Positions 20,685-30,504 are shown, counted from the stretch's first letter. The stretch: DNA of 64,000 nucleotides from Enterobacter asburiae (GCF_008080435.1 NZ_VRKN01000006.1:234372-298371), one strand, 5' to 3'. The notes: a model not told the origin generated them from the letters alone. Numbers and translations are program-made.

Positions 20685-20771
20685 GCGAAGGTGGCGGAAT
20701 TGGTAGACGCGCTAGCTTCAGGTGTTAGTGTCCTTACGGATGTGGGGGTTCGAGTCCCCCCCCTCGCACCA
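20685..20771 (+). tRNA. leuP: tRNA-Leu (anticodon CAG), copy 2
   Basis: An 87-nt tRNA identical to copy 1 except in the variable-arm loop (TTAC instead of TTT). Acceptor, D, anticodon and T arms are the same. CCA is encoded at 20769-20771. Confidence 0.95.
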
Positions 20772-20804
20772 ACGAGGCGATATCAACAATAGTAAGATGA
20801 CTGT

Positions 20805-20890
20805 GCGAAGGTGGCGGAATTGGTAGACGCGCTAGCTTCAGGTGTTAGTGTCCTTAGGATGTGGGGGTTCGAGTCCCCCCCCTCGCACCA
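20805..20890 (+). tRNA. leuQ: tRNA-Leu (anticodon CAG), copy 3
   Basis: An 86-nt tRNA identical to the other copies except for TTA in the variable-arm loop. CCA is encoded at the 3' end. The spacers between the three copies (28 and 33 bp) are unrelated to each other, consistent with one precursor transcript processed by endonucleases. Confidence 0.95.
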
Positions 20891-20931
20891 ATTATCTTAC
20901 ATCCCTTCTGAAGTACCTCTCGTTTTCCCTG

Positions 20932-21162
20932 TTATTTCAAACTCATCAGTATTACCAGAATTCCGCTGACCAGTGCTACACAGGATGGCAGTAAAACAAA
21001 GTGCCGAAGTTGCTTATGCCAGATCATCCCTGACGTGACTAACAGTCCTGACACAATGATCGCTTTCCAGGTATCAAGGGAGAGATCGGCAAACATCAAA
21101 CCGCCGAGAATGGCTCCCGGTAGCAATACCCCCCAACCACTTCCCAGCGCCCTGTTCAACAT
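20932..21162 (-). CDS. yjjZ: DUF1435 family small membrane protein (YjjZ-like)
   Basis: A 76-residue protein starting MLNRALGSGWGVLLPGAI, with three hydrophobic segments separated by short polar loops and the conserved YHKQLRH-like motif (here WHKQLRHFVLLPS) of the DUF1435/YjjZ family. AGAGGGCGGA precedes the ATG at 21162; the longer frame to 21201 runs through a Fur box. A near-perfect Fur box 19 bp upstream of the start predicts derepression under iron limitation. No biochemical function is known to me. Confidence 0.78.
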   Translation of the reverse strand: MLNRALGSGWGVLLPGAILGGLMFADLSLDTWKAIIVSGLLVTSGMIWHKQLRHFVLLPSCVALVSGILVILMSLK

Positions 21163-21180
21163 GATCCGCCCTCTCACAAC

Positions 21181-21199
21181 GATAATGATAACCAATATC
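21181..21199. promoter_or_regulatory. Fur box upstream of the DUF1435 gene
   Basis: GATAATGATAACCAATATC matches the 19-bp Fur consensus at 17 of 19 positions and lies between the DUF1435 gene start and the divergent diguanylate cyclase. A second ATTATCATTT stretch follows at about 21211, so tandem Fur occupancy is possible. Confidence 0.82.
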
Positions 21200-21416
21200 A
21201 TATGGCAGAGATTATCATTTGTCAGCTGAATGAATCAAAATCCATCGACCTTTACCTTTCCCGTAATGACAGGAATTGCCTAAGGTGATAAATTGCACAC
21301 CTGTTAACAACATCTAAAGATTTTCTGATAATTACTCTTTGAGTTTTTTGCATATTTTATTGCGAAACAACACCTACTTATTTGTTTTAATTAAATTTTA
21401 ATAAAAACGCACGACT

Positions 21417-22481
21417 ATGACATCACAATCCTGGCGGTCTTTGGTTCACAGAAAATATCAATTGTCGTTACGTTTGTTTTTATTTCTGAACGCAACCTCA
21501 GCAGTGTTCTCGGTAACAAACCCGCTCAATTCTGTACGCCTGTTATCAGCCCCACTTATTGCTATTTTCTCCATCAGCACCGGGCTGTTCGTCTGGCACT
21601 GGAGAAAGAAAGCGCGGAAGATAAATATTCCTGTTGTTTCAGGGATCTTCGGTATTTTGTGGGCCTGGCAAATTGTGTCCAAATTCTCCTTAATTTCCCA
21701 CGACCATGCGACGTATTTGTTAATCGCCCTCTTAACGGTGCTTTTTATCGGAACGCTGGCATTCGCCAGTAATATCAAAGCATTTACGCTGCACTCATTG
21801 CCCACCTTTATTGTCTGCCTGTGGCTAAGCGATCACGATATATGGCTGAGAATGACCTATTCTTTCGCACTTCCTGTGGTAGCAATTGCTATTCATAACA
21901 TTTTGCAAAGACGTAACGATCGTTTCGCTCAGGAATTGCTCTCACGCCTGCTGGAAGAGCGAGAAACCCTTACCGATCTCAGCATGATGGACCCGCTCAC
22001 CGGGCTCTATAATCGTCGCGGTCTGCAAAGCCGTCTGGAGAACCTGCCGACGGTAGAAAATGGCGAGCACTTTGTCCTGCTGATGGATATCGATCACTTC
22101 AAAGCTTATAACGACCATTATGGCCATATGATGGGCGACCAGGCGCTGAAACGCGTCTCTGCGGCAATCCGCGACGCCGTGCGTTCTCGTGATATTGTGG
22201 CGCGTTTTGGCGGGGAAGAGTTTATGGTGCTGCTAACCAATATTTCACTCGAACATGCTCGCCAGACGGCCGAGCGGATCCGTCAGAAAGTCTACGATTT
22301 GAAAATCCCGCATCTGTTTAACGAGAGTGTCGCGACAAACGTCACCATCAGCATTGGTATTGCTATTTTCGAGGATGAAGACGTGGAAGGCGCGCTGGAA
22401 AAAGCGGACAAAGCCCTCTACGAAGCAAAGCATATGGGGCGCAATAATATTCTGTTGAGTGAAGAGCTGCAGTCGGCGTAA
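21417..22481 (+). CDS. Membrane-bound diguanylate cyclase (GGDEF domain)
   Basis: A 354-residue protein. The N-terminal half (about residues 15-165) holds several hydrophobic segments and no recognisable sensor domain. The C-terminal GGDEF domain begins near residue 185 (SMMDPLTGLYNRRGL), has GGEEF at 265-269 and keeps the inhibitory I-site R256-x-x-D259 exactly five residues before it, so it should make cyclic di-GMP and be product-inhibited. I do not recognise a specific E. coli orthologue. It sits between two Fur-box genes in an AT-rich upstream context, which raises the question of iron control. Confidence 0.85.
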   Translation: MTSQSWRSLVHRKYQLSLRLFLFLNATSAVFSVTNPLNSVRLLSAPLIAIFSISTGLFVWHWRKKARKINIPVVSGIFGILWAWQIVSKFSLISHDHATYLLIALLTVLFIGTLAFASNIKAFTLHSLPTFIVCLWLSDHDIWLRMTYSFALPVVAIAIHNILQRRNDRFAQELLSRLLEERETLTDLSMMDPLTGLYNRRGLQSRLENLPTVENGEHFVLLMDIDHFKAYNDHYGHMMGDQALKRVSAAIRDAVRSRDIVARFGGEEFMVLLTNISLEHARQTAERIRQKVYDLKIPHLFNESVATNVTISIGIAIFEDEDVEGALEKADKALYEAKHMGRNNILLSEELQSA

Positions 22482-22512
22482 ACATCACGGCGATGTCACC
22501 AGGACAAAAGTC

Positions 22513-22561
22513 TTGCCATTGGTATGAGCAATAGTTAGGATTGGCAATCATTATCATTTAG
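22513..22561 (+). promoter_or_regulatory. fhuF promoter and Fur-binding region
   Basis: TTGCCA (22513-22518), a 17-bp spacer and TAGGAT (22536-22541) form a plausible promoter. It is followed at once by GGCAATCATTATCATTTAG (22543-22561), an imperfect Fur box (about 12 of 19 positions) that would cover the transcription start. Confidence 0.65.
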
Positions 22562-22576
22562 ATTTCTATCTATACT

Positions 22577-23365
22577 ATGGCCACGCATACCGCACACATC
22601 GTCGAACCCCTCCTCTGGCGAGCGCCCCTCACCAGCGGGAATGCTTCGCTTGCGGATGCCATACGGGATAAGATTGCGGAGACTCGCGCCCACCTGCTGG
22701 ACTTTATCCGGCTTGATGAAGCGCACCCGCACCACGCCATGACGCTCTCAGAGTGGCGACAGCCGACAAAACTGCAATCGCTGCTGGCCACCTATTCCGA
22801 CCATATCTATCGCAATCAGCCCACCCTTACGCGGGAAAATAAACCTCTGCTCTCTCTCTGGGCACAGTGGTATATCGGGCTGATGGTGCCTCCCCTCATG
22901 CTGGCGCTGTTAACGCAAAAGAGCATGCTGGAACTCTCGCCGGATAATTTCCACGTTGAGTTTCACGAAACCGGGCGTGCAGCCTGTTTCTGGATTGATC
23001 TCCACGAAGACCACAACGCTGAGCGCCTGACGGCTCAGGAACGTATGGAGCGGCTTATCATGCAGGCCCTGATCCCGGTGGTAGAAGCGCTTGAAGCGAC
23101 GGGAGAGATTAACGCGAAGCTTATCTGGAGCAATACGGGCTATTTAATCCACTGGTATTTAACGGAAATGAAGCCTCTGCTTGGTGATGAGAACGTTGAT
23201 GCCCTGCGTCAGTCCTGTTTCTTTGCAAAACAGCTTTCCGATGGCCGTGACAACCCGTTATTCCGTACCGTCGTGCTCCGTGATGGGCTTCTGGTCCGTC
23301 GCACCTGCTGCCAGCGCTACCGCCTGCCGGACGTTAAGCAGTGCGGAGATTGCACGCTGAAGTAG
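22577..23365 (+). CDS. fhuF: Ferric-siderophore reductase FhuF
   Basis: FhuF is a cytoplasmic 2Fe-2S protein that reduces ferric hydroxamate siderophores to release iron. The 262-residue length equals E. coli, and the cluster ligands C244, C245, C256 and C259 (TCCQRY...QCGDC) are at the same positions. No clear Shine-Dalgarno sequence precedes the ATG (TTTCTATCTATACT), but the length and the alignment of the downstream sequence support this start. The Fur box upstream fits iron repression. Confidence 0.93.
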   Translation: MATHTAHIVEPLLWRAPLTSGNASLADAIRDKIAETRAHLLDFIRLDEAHPHHAMTLSEWRQPTKLQSLLATYSDHIYRNQPTLTRENKPLLSLWAQWYIGLMVPPLMLALLTQKSMLELSPDNFHVEFHETGRAACFWIDLHEDHNAERLTAQERMERLIMQALIPVVEALEATGEINAKLIWSNTGYLIHWYLTEMKPLLGDENVDALRQSCFFAKQLSDGRDNPLFRTVVLRDGLLVRRTCCQRYRLPDVKQCGDCTLK

Positions 23366-23376
23366 TGCAGTGAATT

Positions 23377-23408
23377 GCCCGGTGGCGCTGCGCTTACCGG
23401 GCCTACAA
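23377..23408. repeat. REP element after fhuF
   Basis: Palindrome GCCCGGTGGCGCT...TTACCGGGCCTACAA directly after fhuF and upstream of a separate terminator stem. Confidence 0.8.
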
Positions 23409-23414
23409 AAACTA

Positions 23415-23440
23415 AAAACGGCAACATGAGTTGCCGTTTT
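23415..23440. terminator. Bidirectional terminator between fhuF and the PTS gene
   Basis: Perfect 11-bp stem AAAACGGCAAC / GTTGCCGTTTT with a four-base loop, between the convergent fhuF and PTS IIC genes. The flanking A- and T-tracts allow function in either direction. Confidence 0.85.
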
Positions 23441-23448
23441 GCTTTTAC

Positions 23449-24795
23449 CTAGGCCACCTGCTGATTGTCCTCTTCCGCGTTACGCTGCGCTTCTTCCGCT
23501 TCCTGCTCCAGCAGCTGCTTCTCGTACACTTTGAAGAACGGGTAGTAGATGATTGCCGATACGCAGGCCAGAACCACAACCAGAATAGCCGCGCGGAAAT
23601 CCCAGCCCAGAGCCCACGCTGCGCCTATCGGCGCCGGTGCCGTCCAGGGAACCACTGAGATGACGCGGCCAATCAGATCAAACGTCATCGCCGCCCAGGC
23701 CAGCACGGCATTTACCATCGGTGCCAGCAGGAACGGAATAAAGAACACCGGGTTCATCACAATCGGCGTACCGAAAATGACGGGTTCGTTGATGTTAAAG
23801 AAGCTGGGTACCACGCTCAAACGCCCGATAGAGCGTAAATGCGCTGAACGGCTACGCAGATAGCAAATCACCAGCCCCATCGTGGCTCCCGACCCGCCAA
23901 TCACGATAAAGAATGTCCAGAACGCCTCCATAAAAATATGCGGCAGAGGCTGGCTGGCGGCCAGCGCGGTCTGGTTAGCGCCCAGGTTAGTCAGCCAGAA
24001 CATCTGCAGCATCCCGGAGACGATGGCGGCTCCGTGGATCCCGGCGAACCACAGCAGATGGCCAATCAGCACGGCCAGCAGGATCGCAGGCAGAGAATCC
24101 GCTGCGGAAACCAGAGGTTTAAAGACCGACATAATGGCCTGCGGGATCAGCATGCCAAACTGAGACTGAATGACCAGGCTCAGAGGATAGAGCGTCAACA
24201 CCACCACCAGCACCGGGATCAGCAGATCAAAAGAGTTTTTGATCATCGGAGGAACCTGGTCCGGCAGACGAATACCGATATTATGCGCTTTGAGGAAACG
24301 CATCATCTCAACGCAGTAGATCGCCACCAGAATCGCGGTAAAAATACCCGTCCCACCCAGGCTGTCGACAGGAAGCGTGCCTTTGGTTTTCGGTGCCGCG
24401 ACCAGCAGAAACGCCATCAGCGACAGCATGGCGCACATAAACGGGTCTAACTGGTGCGATTTGACATAGTGTTTGCCAAGGTTATAGGCAATGGCCGCAC
24501 AGATATAAATGGACATAACGCCCATCGTCATATCAAACGGCGTCAGGATCTGGCCTTCAAACTGCTTCGCCATATCCAGCCAGGCGCGGGCGAAACCCCA
24601 GGTGGTATCAGGCGAAAACGGTGGGTAAGCGAACACTAACAGAAATGAACCCACAATCATAAATGGCATCGCGGAGATGAACCCATCACGAATAGCCATG
24701 ACATGACGCTGGGAGGAGATCCGCCCGGCAATCGGGCTAACGTAATTTTCAACAAAACGGAATATCAGGTTAAACGCAGCATGGTTGGCAGACAT
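23449..24795 (-). CDS. PTS transporter subunit IIC, cellobiose/lichenan type
   Basis: A 448-residue membrane permease of the lactose/cellobiose (Lac) PTS superfamily: about ten hydrophobic segments, the opening pattern MPFMIVGSFLLVFAYPP, and the substrate-site motifs FFNINEPVIFGTPIVMNP and GIHGA. It should translocate and help phosphorylate a beta-glucoside or diacetylchitobiose-like sugar. No IIA or IIB gene and no glycosidase lie nearby, so it must borrow partner domains encoded elsewhere. AGGAGATCTGCC precedes the ATG. The charged tail (EAEEAQRNAEEDNQQVA) is unusual. Confidence 0.85.
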   Translation of the reverse strand: MSANHAAFNLIFRFVENYVSPIAGRISSQRHVMAIRDGFISAMPFMIVGSFLLVFAYPPFSPDTTWGFARAWLDMAKQFEGQILTPFDMTMGVMSIYICAAIAYNLGKHYVKSHQLDPFMCAMLSLMAFLLVAAPKTKGTLPVDSLGGTGIFTAILVAIYCVEMMRFLKAHNIGIRLPDQVPPMIKNSFDLLIPVLVVVLTLYPLSLVIQSQFGMLIPQAIMSVFKPLVSAADSLPAILLAVLIGHLLWFAGIHGAAIVSGMLQMFWLTNLGANQTALAASQPLPHIFMEAFWTFFIVIGGSGATMGLVICYLRSRSAHLRSIGRLSVVPSFFNINEPVIFGTPIVMNPVFFIPFLLAPMVNAVLAWAAMTFDLIGRVISVVPWTAPAPIGAAWALGWDFRAAILVVVLACVSAIIYYPFFKVYEKQLLEQEAEEAQRNAEEDNQQVA

Positions 24796-25123
24796 GGCAG
24801 ATCTCCTGTCAGACGTTTATTACGGGCACATTTGCGCCGCACGTTGTTCCATAAATCAGCTTCACAACCTTGCTGGCTTGTGTACCAGTGGTACTGCTCA
24901 GACGGAATGGTTTCATAATTTGCTCTTATTATTGGATACAGGGGACGTTACGTACTCAGTATTAATCGACGCATCACGCTCTGCAACCGGTTACTGTAAC
25001 CGGTTTCCGTGATTGTGAAGAGGATCCAGAAATCAGCCGTTCGGGATATTTGTTACGTAAGAGATATTTACAGAGCATAAATTCTTATGACAGATTACGC
25101 AGGATATTTGTCAGGAGGAAACA
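24796..25123. promoter_or_regulatory. Divergent control region of the PTS IIC and YbaK-like genes
   Basis: This 328-bp gap has no supported gene. It contains a 13-bp odd palindrome GTACCAGTGGTAC at 24882-24894 and a 21-bp perfect palindrome at 24985-25005, with arms AACCGGTTAC and GTAACCGGTT around one central base. Both look like dimeric repressor operators. The second resembles LacI/GntR-type GTTAC-GTAAC sites, but no regulator gene lies nearby. Confidence 0.55.
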
Positions 25124-25582
25124 ATGAGTTTGCAGTCTGTACAGCAGTTTTTTGCCGACAACGCGCCGGATATAGACGTAATTGAACTTAGCCAGAGTAC
25201 CGCTACCGTTGCGTTGGCTGCTGCCGCCCACTGTGTTGAACCGGGACAGATCGCCAAGACCTTATCCTTAAAGGTGAAAAATGAGGTGATTCTGGTGGTG
25301 GCGAAAGGTGATGCGCGTCTGGATAACAAAAAGCTAAAAGACACGTTTGGTGCGAAAGCGCGCATGCTCAGCAGTGATGAAGTGGTGACCATCACCGGTC
25401 ATCCCGTTGGCGGTGTGTGCCCCTTCGGACTGGAAAATCCGCTTGCGGTTTACTGCGATATCTCGTTAAAGCAGTACGCCGAAGTGCTGCCCGCCGCAGG
25501 TGCAATTCATAGCGCCGTGCGTATTTCACCTGACAGAATGGCAGAGCTGACTTCCGCAAAGTGGGTTGATGTTTGCATCTGA
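25124..25582 (+). CDS. YbaK/EbsC-type aminoacyl-tRNA deacylase
   Basis: A 152-residue single-domain protein of the YbaK/ProX family, which hydrolyses mischarged aminoacyl-tRNAs in trans. The conserved lysine is K45 in AKTLSLK, followed by VVAKGDARLDNKKL, GHPVGGVCPFG and the C-terminal GAIHSAVRISP segment, all typical of the family. AGGAGG lies seven bases before the ATG. Which tRNA or amino acid it edits cannot be told from sequence. It converges on bglJ with a short gap. Confidence 0.88.
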   Translation: MSLQSVQQFFADNAPDIDVIELSQSTATVALAAAAHCVEPGQIAKTLSLKVKNEVILVVAKGDARLDNKKLKDTFGAKARMLSSDEVVTITGHPVGGVCPFGLENPLAVYCDISLKQYAEVLPAAGAIHSAVRISPDRMAELTSAKWVDVCI

Positions 25583-25620
25583 TTGATGCGCCAGAGCCTG
25601 TCTGGCGCGCAACAGGCAGG

Positions 25621-26307
25621 TTATAAAAAGGTCGGCTTGCTGAGTGCCGAACTTCGCGGTTCCCTTGCCGGAAGGTGGGTAATAATATCCGCCGCATCAA
25701 GCAAGCCCACATCGGAATTCACCCCCAGCTTCACCATCGCATTAAACTTATGCGCCCGGATGGTCTTAATATTGCGTTCAAGCTGTGCCGCGATTTGAGG
25801 AATGGAATAGCCGCAAGACATATAACGCAATATTGCCCGTTCCGTTGGGCTTAACATTCTGTTTTGACTCCGGTACCAGTGATTCATCATATTGTCATTG
25901 ATGCGCAGCGTTTCACTCAACAACACCATGAGTTCCTCCTGCAGATGGTCAAGCGTCAGCGATTTACTGACCACACCGTGAAGTCGTGACGGCGAAAGAT
26001 GGCTAATTAACCGTGCTTCCGTCTCATCAGCGACCAGGATAATGCGCTGGATATGACCATGCGTAAACGCGAGATCCCGCAGGTGCGCCAGACAGTTACG
26101 ACGTTCTTCTCGCGCATCGGAAAGTGAATAGATCAGCGAGAAAAAATTGACGTGCTGAAGTGCTTTCTTAAAGCTGTCAAATTCGCTAAACAGATGCAGC
26201 TGATAATGATTCAGGCCGGGCATCGCAAAAAGATGCTGTAGCCCAACAGCACTCATCGTGCAATTTTCGACGATGGCGATATGTCTTGTTGAATCGGTTT
26301 TTTCCAT
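25621..26307 (-). CDS. bglJ: LuxR-type transcriptional regulator BglJ
   Basis: A 228-residue FixJ/LuxR-family protein: a receiver-like N-terminal region without the acidic phosphorylation pocket, and a C-terminal helix-turn-helix (about 150-215, [36 protein letters not shown]). In E. coli BglJ forms a heterodimer with RcsB and relieves H-NS silencing of bgl and other loci. Its start overlaps yjjQ by 55 bp, so the pair is co-translated. The upstream AT-rich region suggests H-NS silencing here too. Confidence 0.88.
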   Translation of the reverse strand: MEKTDSTRHIAIVENCTMSAVGLQHLFAMPGLNHYQLHLFSEFDSFKKALQHVNFFSLIYSLSDAREERRNCLAHLRDLAFTHGHIQRIILVADETEARLISHLSPSRLHGVVSKSLTLDHLQEELMVLLSETLRINDNMMNHWYRSQNRMLSPTERAILRYMSCGYSIPQIAAQLERNIKTIRAHKFNAMVKLGVNSDVGLLDAADIITHLPAREPRSSALSKPTFL

Positions 26308-26990
26308 TCCTCGAACTCTCCATAGGCTGACATCAAACTCAGCTCTCTCATTCCCTGCGAACTGTTGATCCAGGCGTACATATCGGCATTACTGCGTAAT
26401 GACAGCCGTCGCATCGCACTGTTTTTCTGCGCACTGATGGTTTTATTGCTCTTCTTGAGCAATGTGGCGATTTGGTTAATCCCCCATCCTTTACCTAACA
26501 GACGCAATACCTTGCGTTCGGAGTGCGTGAGCGCAATAACGTGTTCGTCTTCATCCTCCGTACTTTTAGGTTCCGGGGTTAATAACGTCTGGCTTATCCG
26601 CTCTGCCCGCTCGCTACCTGCCCGAATAGCGTTAACCACGCCTTCAATGGGCTCCATATCAGACAGCAACGTACTTTCCGGGCGCATAAGCAACTCAACC
26701 GCAATAGGGTAAAGCGGCCGCGAAACTAAAAAGATCCAGTGAATATCCCGGTATTGATTCAATAAACCGTAATACTCTTCGAGGGTGCCCCGAGGATTCC
26801 TGTATTCACCTGAAATATCGGCAATAATGACATCTGCGCGGCGTAACTGGAGCAGCGTTAACTCCTGCAGCGAGCGGCAATAGGTCAATTCAAAATCCGG
26901 GAAATGGCGTGCCATCACGCCCCCTAACCCGTTTTGCATTACGGGTATCCGGCTAATGACAACGCCATGTTTACCATGCAATGACAACAT
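26253..26990 (-). CDS. yjjQ: LuxR-type transcriptional regulator YjjQ
   Basis: A 245-residue LuxR-family regulator with a degenerate receiver-like N-terminus and a C-terminal HTH ([20 protein letters not shown]...[13 protein letters not shown]). I chose ATG 26990 because GGAGGGG precedes it at good spacing; a second in-frame ATG at 27008 lacks a ribosome site. E. coli YjjQ is 241 residues and represses motility and capsule-related genes; it is itself normally silenced by H-NS. It is the first gene of the yjjQ-bglJ pair. Confidence 0.85.
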   Translation of the reverse strand: MLSLHGKHGVVISRIPVMQNGLGGVMARHFPDFELTYCRSLQELTLLQLRRADVIIADISGEYRNPRGTLEEYYGLLNQYRDIHWIFLVSRPLYPIAVELLMRPESTLLSDMEPIEGVVNAIRAGSERAERISQTLLTPEPKSTEDEDEHVIALTHSERKVLRLLGKGWGINQIATLLKKSNKTISAQKNSAMRRLSLRSNADMYAWINSSQGMRELSLMSAYGEFEEWKKPIQQDISPSSKIAR

Positions 26991-27400
26991 AGACCCCTCC
27001 GTGTCCATTCTTCATTTGATGAGTCACGTTAAGACGCATCAATGTATGGGTATTTTCGTCCCTGAGTGTAAAACTGATTAATACAAGCAGAAGATGAGAT
27101 GTGTTCTTAGTTTAAGAAATGCCTAAAACAACGGTAATATCTCATAAAGCGCAAACAAATTTAATTGCGGAGCCATTAAAATAACGACAATATAAAATTA
27201 GAATAACTAAATACAAATATTTTATATTTTCACATTAATAATTCACTGCATTGATAAATTAATCCAGCCCCCTTTCGCGATACGGGCTGCAACTGTTTGC
27301 ATAAACCTTGATCTGGCCCACAGCAAGAGGCACTGCACTTTGTGCTAAAAGTAATCACTATGGGCCAACCGGCAACTTTCCATCTTCTTCAGGACAATAC
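26991..27400. promoter_or_regulatory. AT-rich intergenic region between yjjQ and yjjP
   Basis: About 410 bp with no supported gene. The middle (about 27080-27260) is strongly AT-rich, with many A/T runs, unlike the surrounding genes, as expected for an H-NS-bound silencer of yjjQ-bglJ. An open frame begins at 27308 in phase with yjjP but has no family support. Confidence 0.5.
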
Positions 27401-28641
<1,241 letters not shown>

Positions 28642-28708
28642 TATTTGTGTTATTTCGCTGCCATGGAGATAATCCTTCTGGTCCGTTTGGTGAAAATAAG
28701 GAAAGGAT

Positions 28709-29350
28709 GTGGCTAACCCTGGCAGCGAACACCCCGAGCACAGTGAAGAATCCAGCCTGAAAGAGAAAATTTTTCAGAGCGCCATCGCGCTTTTTGCCGA
28801 GTATGGATTGAACGGTGCCCGCATGGAGCAGATCGCGGAGAAAGCGGGTACCACCAAACGCATGGTGGTTTACCATTTTAAGAATAAAGAGAATCTCTAT
28901 CTCCTGGTGCTGGAACACGTTTACACCCAGATTCGCGCCAGTGAAAAAGCGCTAAGCCTGGCGGGAATGCCCCCCGTCGAAGCGTTGGTCGACCTGGTTG
29001 AAGCCACCTTTGACTATCATGCCGACCATCCAGACTACATCCGGATTATCTGCATGGAAAACATGCAGCGTGGCCGCTTTATGCAGCAGTCGAGCTATCT
29101 TCGCCAGGTCAACCGCAGCGCGCTCGACCTGCTGGAGGAGATCCTTCGCCGGGGTAAAGAAAAACAGCTCTTCAGCCAGACGGTCGACGCCCGCGATCTT
29201 CACCGCCTGATAAGCAGCTTCAGCTTTCACTACGTAGCCAACAGCTACACCTTCACGCTCCTGTTTGAAGACGGTGCGGACGAACAGGCTCAGCGCCAGC
29301 ACTACCGCAAAATGGCCGTTCAGGTAGCGCTCCGCTACACCTGCCCATAA
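28709..29350 (+). CDS. TetR/AcrR family transcriptional regulator (GTG start)
   Basis: A 213-residue TetR-family regulator. The HTH lies near residues 25-65 ([39 protein letters not shown]). The C-terminal ligand domain resembles regulators of catabolic genes and ends in helical [19 protein letters not shown]. The GTG at 28709 follows AAGGAAAGG. No divergent target gene is adjacent (yjjB upstream and ohrR downstream are co-directional), so its target is unknown. E. coli K-12 has no counterpart at this position. Confidence 0.85.
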   Translation: MANPGSEHPEHSEESSLKEKIFQSAIALFAEYGLNGARMEQIAEKAGTTKRMVVYHFKNKENLYLLVLEHVYTQIRASEKALSLAGMPPVEALVDLVEATFDYHADHPDYIRIICMENMQRGRFMQQSSYLRQVNRSALDLLEEILRRGKEKQLFSQTVDARDLHRLISSFSFHYVANSYTFTLLFEDGADEQAQRQHYRKMAVQVALRYTCP

Positions 29351-29366
29351 AATTGCTTGCAATTAA

Positions 29367-29378
29367 ATCGCGCACTAT
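29367..29378. promoter_or_regulatory. Repeated motif upstream of ohrR (candidate OhrR site)
   Basis: ATCGCGCACTAT lies just before ohrR. The same 12-mer with one mismatch (ATCGCACACTAT) is at 29879-29890 before ohr, where it runs into a CTATTCAATAG palindrome. Shared motifs before a regulator and its target suggest an operator, but neither fits the known OhrR consensus well. Confidence 0.4.
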
Positions 29379-29391
29379 CTATATTCATTAC

Positions 29392-29844
29392 ATGAACGCG
29401 AAAACGAACGACGCAACCGCTGCGCTCAAGCTGGATAACCAGCTCTGCTTTGCCCTCTATTCGGCAAATCTGGCGCTTAACAAGCTGTACCGGCAACTGC
29501 TGGCACCGCTGAACCTGACCTACCCGCAATACCTGGTGATGCTGGTGCTGTGGGAGCAGGATGATATGACGGTGTCGGACATCGGCGAACGGCTGTTTCT
29601 GGACTCTGCGACCCTGACGCCGCTGTTGAAACGGCTGGAAGGCGCCGGGCTCATCAACCGTCACCGTTCGCGTAAAGACGAACGTCAGGTCGCCGTCACC
29701 CTGAGTGAAGCGGGACGTGAACTTCAGCAGCAGGCATTGGGTATCCCCCATGCGGTGGGTTGCGCAGCGCAGTGTGATACCGACACCCTGCTGGCGCTCA
29801 AACAGCAGCTCGAACTTTTTCGACAACAGCTACACCGCGCGTAA
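29392..29844 (+). CDS. ohrR: MarR-type organic hydroperoxide repressor OhrR
   Basis: A 150-residue MarR-family repressor that releases DNA when its sensing cysteine is oxidised by organic hydroperoxides. The sensing cysteine is C19 in [19 protein letters not shown]. Two C-terminal cysteines, C124 and C128, could form the resolving disulfide of a 2-Cys OhrR. The winged HTH includes [18 protein letters not shown] and RSRKDERQV. The ATG at 29392 was chosen over an in-frame 29353 start because it matches the family N-terminus. It lies directly upstream of ohr. Confidence 0.9.
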   Translation: MNAKTNDATAALKLDNQLCFALYSANLALNKLYRQLLAPLNLTYPQYLVMLVLWEQDDMTVSDIGERLFLDSATLTPLLKRLEGAGLINRHRSRKDERQVAVTLSEAGRELQQQALGIPHAVGCAAQCDTDTLLALKQQLELFRQQLHRA

Positions 29845-29860
29845 AGCTATACTTTACGCG
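29838..29860 (+). terminator. Hairpin between ohrR and ohr
   Basis: Perfect 9-bp stem CGCGTAAAG / CTTTACGCG with a five-base loop, starting inside the ohrR stop region. It lacks a strong T-run, so it may be a weak terminator or a processing hairpin that lets ohr be expressed separately. Confidence 0.5.
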
Positions 29861-29927
29861 TGATTATTACCCAGATACATCGCACACTATTCAATAGCGC
29901 ACATTAAAGTAAGATGAGGAATCTGCC

Positions 29928-30356
29928 ATGTCTTTAGAAAAAGTCGTTTATACCGCCAAAGCCAAAGCAACCGGTGGCCGTGACGGTCGTGCCACCTCTT
30001 CCGATGGCGTACTGGACGTAAAACTGGGCGTGCCAAAAGAGATGGGCGGCATGGGGGGAGAAGTGACGAACCCTGAGCAGCTGTTTGCTGCCGGCTACTC
30101 TGCCTGCTTCCTGGGCGCGATGAAGTTCGTGGCCGCGCGCGACAAATTTACCCTGCCAAAAGATGCCTTTATTGAAGGCGAAGTGGGTATTGGCCCGCTG
30201 CCAACCGGTTTTGGTATCGAAGCAAAACTGAATATCCACGTTGAGGGGATGGATCCCGCGGAAGCCAAAAAGCTGGTCGATGCGGCGCACATTGTTTGCC
30301 CGTACTCTAACGCGACCCGCGGCAACATCGACGTGACCCTGAATATCATCGCGTGA
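29928..30356 (+). CDS. ohr: Organic hydroperoxide resistance peroxidase Ohr
   Basis: Ohr is a dimeric, lipoamide-dependent thiol peroxidase that reduces fatty-acid and other organic hydroperoxides. The 142-residue protein has the peroxidatic cysteine C60 ([10 protein letters not shown]), resolving cysteine C124 ([13 protein letters not shown]) and the conserved catalytic arginine and glutamate segments ([16 protein letters not shown]). ATGAGGAATCTGCC precedes the ATG. It pairs with ohrR; K-12 lacks this locus. Confidence 0.95.
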   Translation: MSLEKVVYTAKAKATGGRDGRATSSDGVLDVKLGVPKEMGGMGGEVTNPEQLFAAGYSACFLGAMKFVAARDKFTLPKDAFIEGEVGIGPLPTGFGIEAKLNIHVEGMDPAEAKKLVDAAHIVCPYSNATRGNIDVTLNIIA

Positions 30357-30361
30357 TAAAT

Positions 30362-30425
30362 GCCTGATGGCGCTGCGCTTATCAGACCTACGACTGTAGC
30401 CCCGGTAAGCGCAGCGCCACCGGGG
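30362..30425. repeat. REP pair after ohr
   Basis: Two oppositely oriented palindromes (30362-30391 and 30395-30425) between ohr and dnaT. Confidence 0.8.
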
Positions 30426-30504
30426 AAATCCCCTCCATCCCCTCATCCTCTCTGTGCTACCATAAGCCTATATCACGCCCGTAGTAATCAGTAGAGTAAG
30501 CGTT

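Noticed and set aside
20571..20890. tRNA-Leu cluster considered as an integration site
   Set aside because: No integrase and no duplicated tRNA 3' end is seen downstream; the genes that follow are ordinary chromosomal ones.
24985..25005. Palindrome considered as a site-specific recombination or transposon end
   Set aside because: No second copy, no direct repeats and no recombinase nearby; an operator is simpler.
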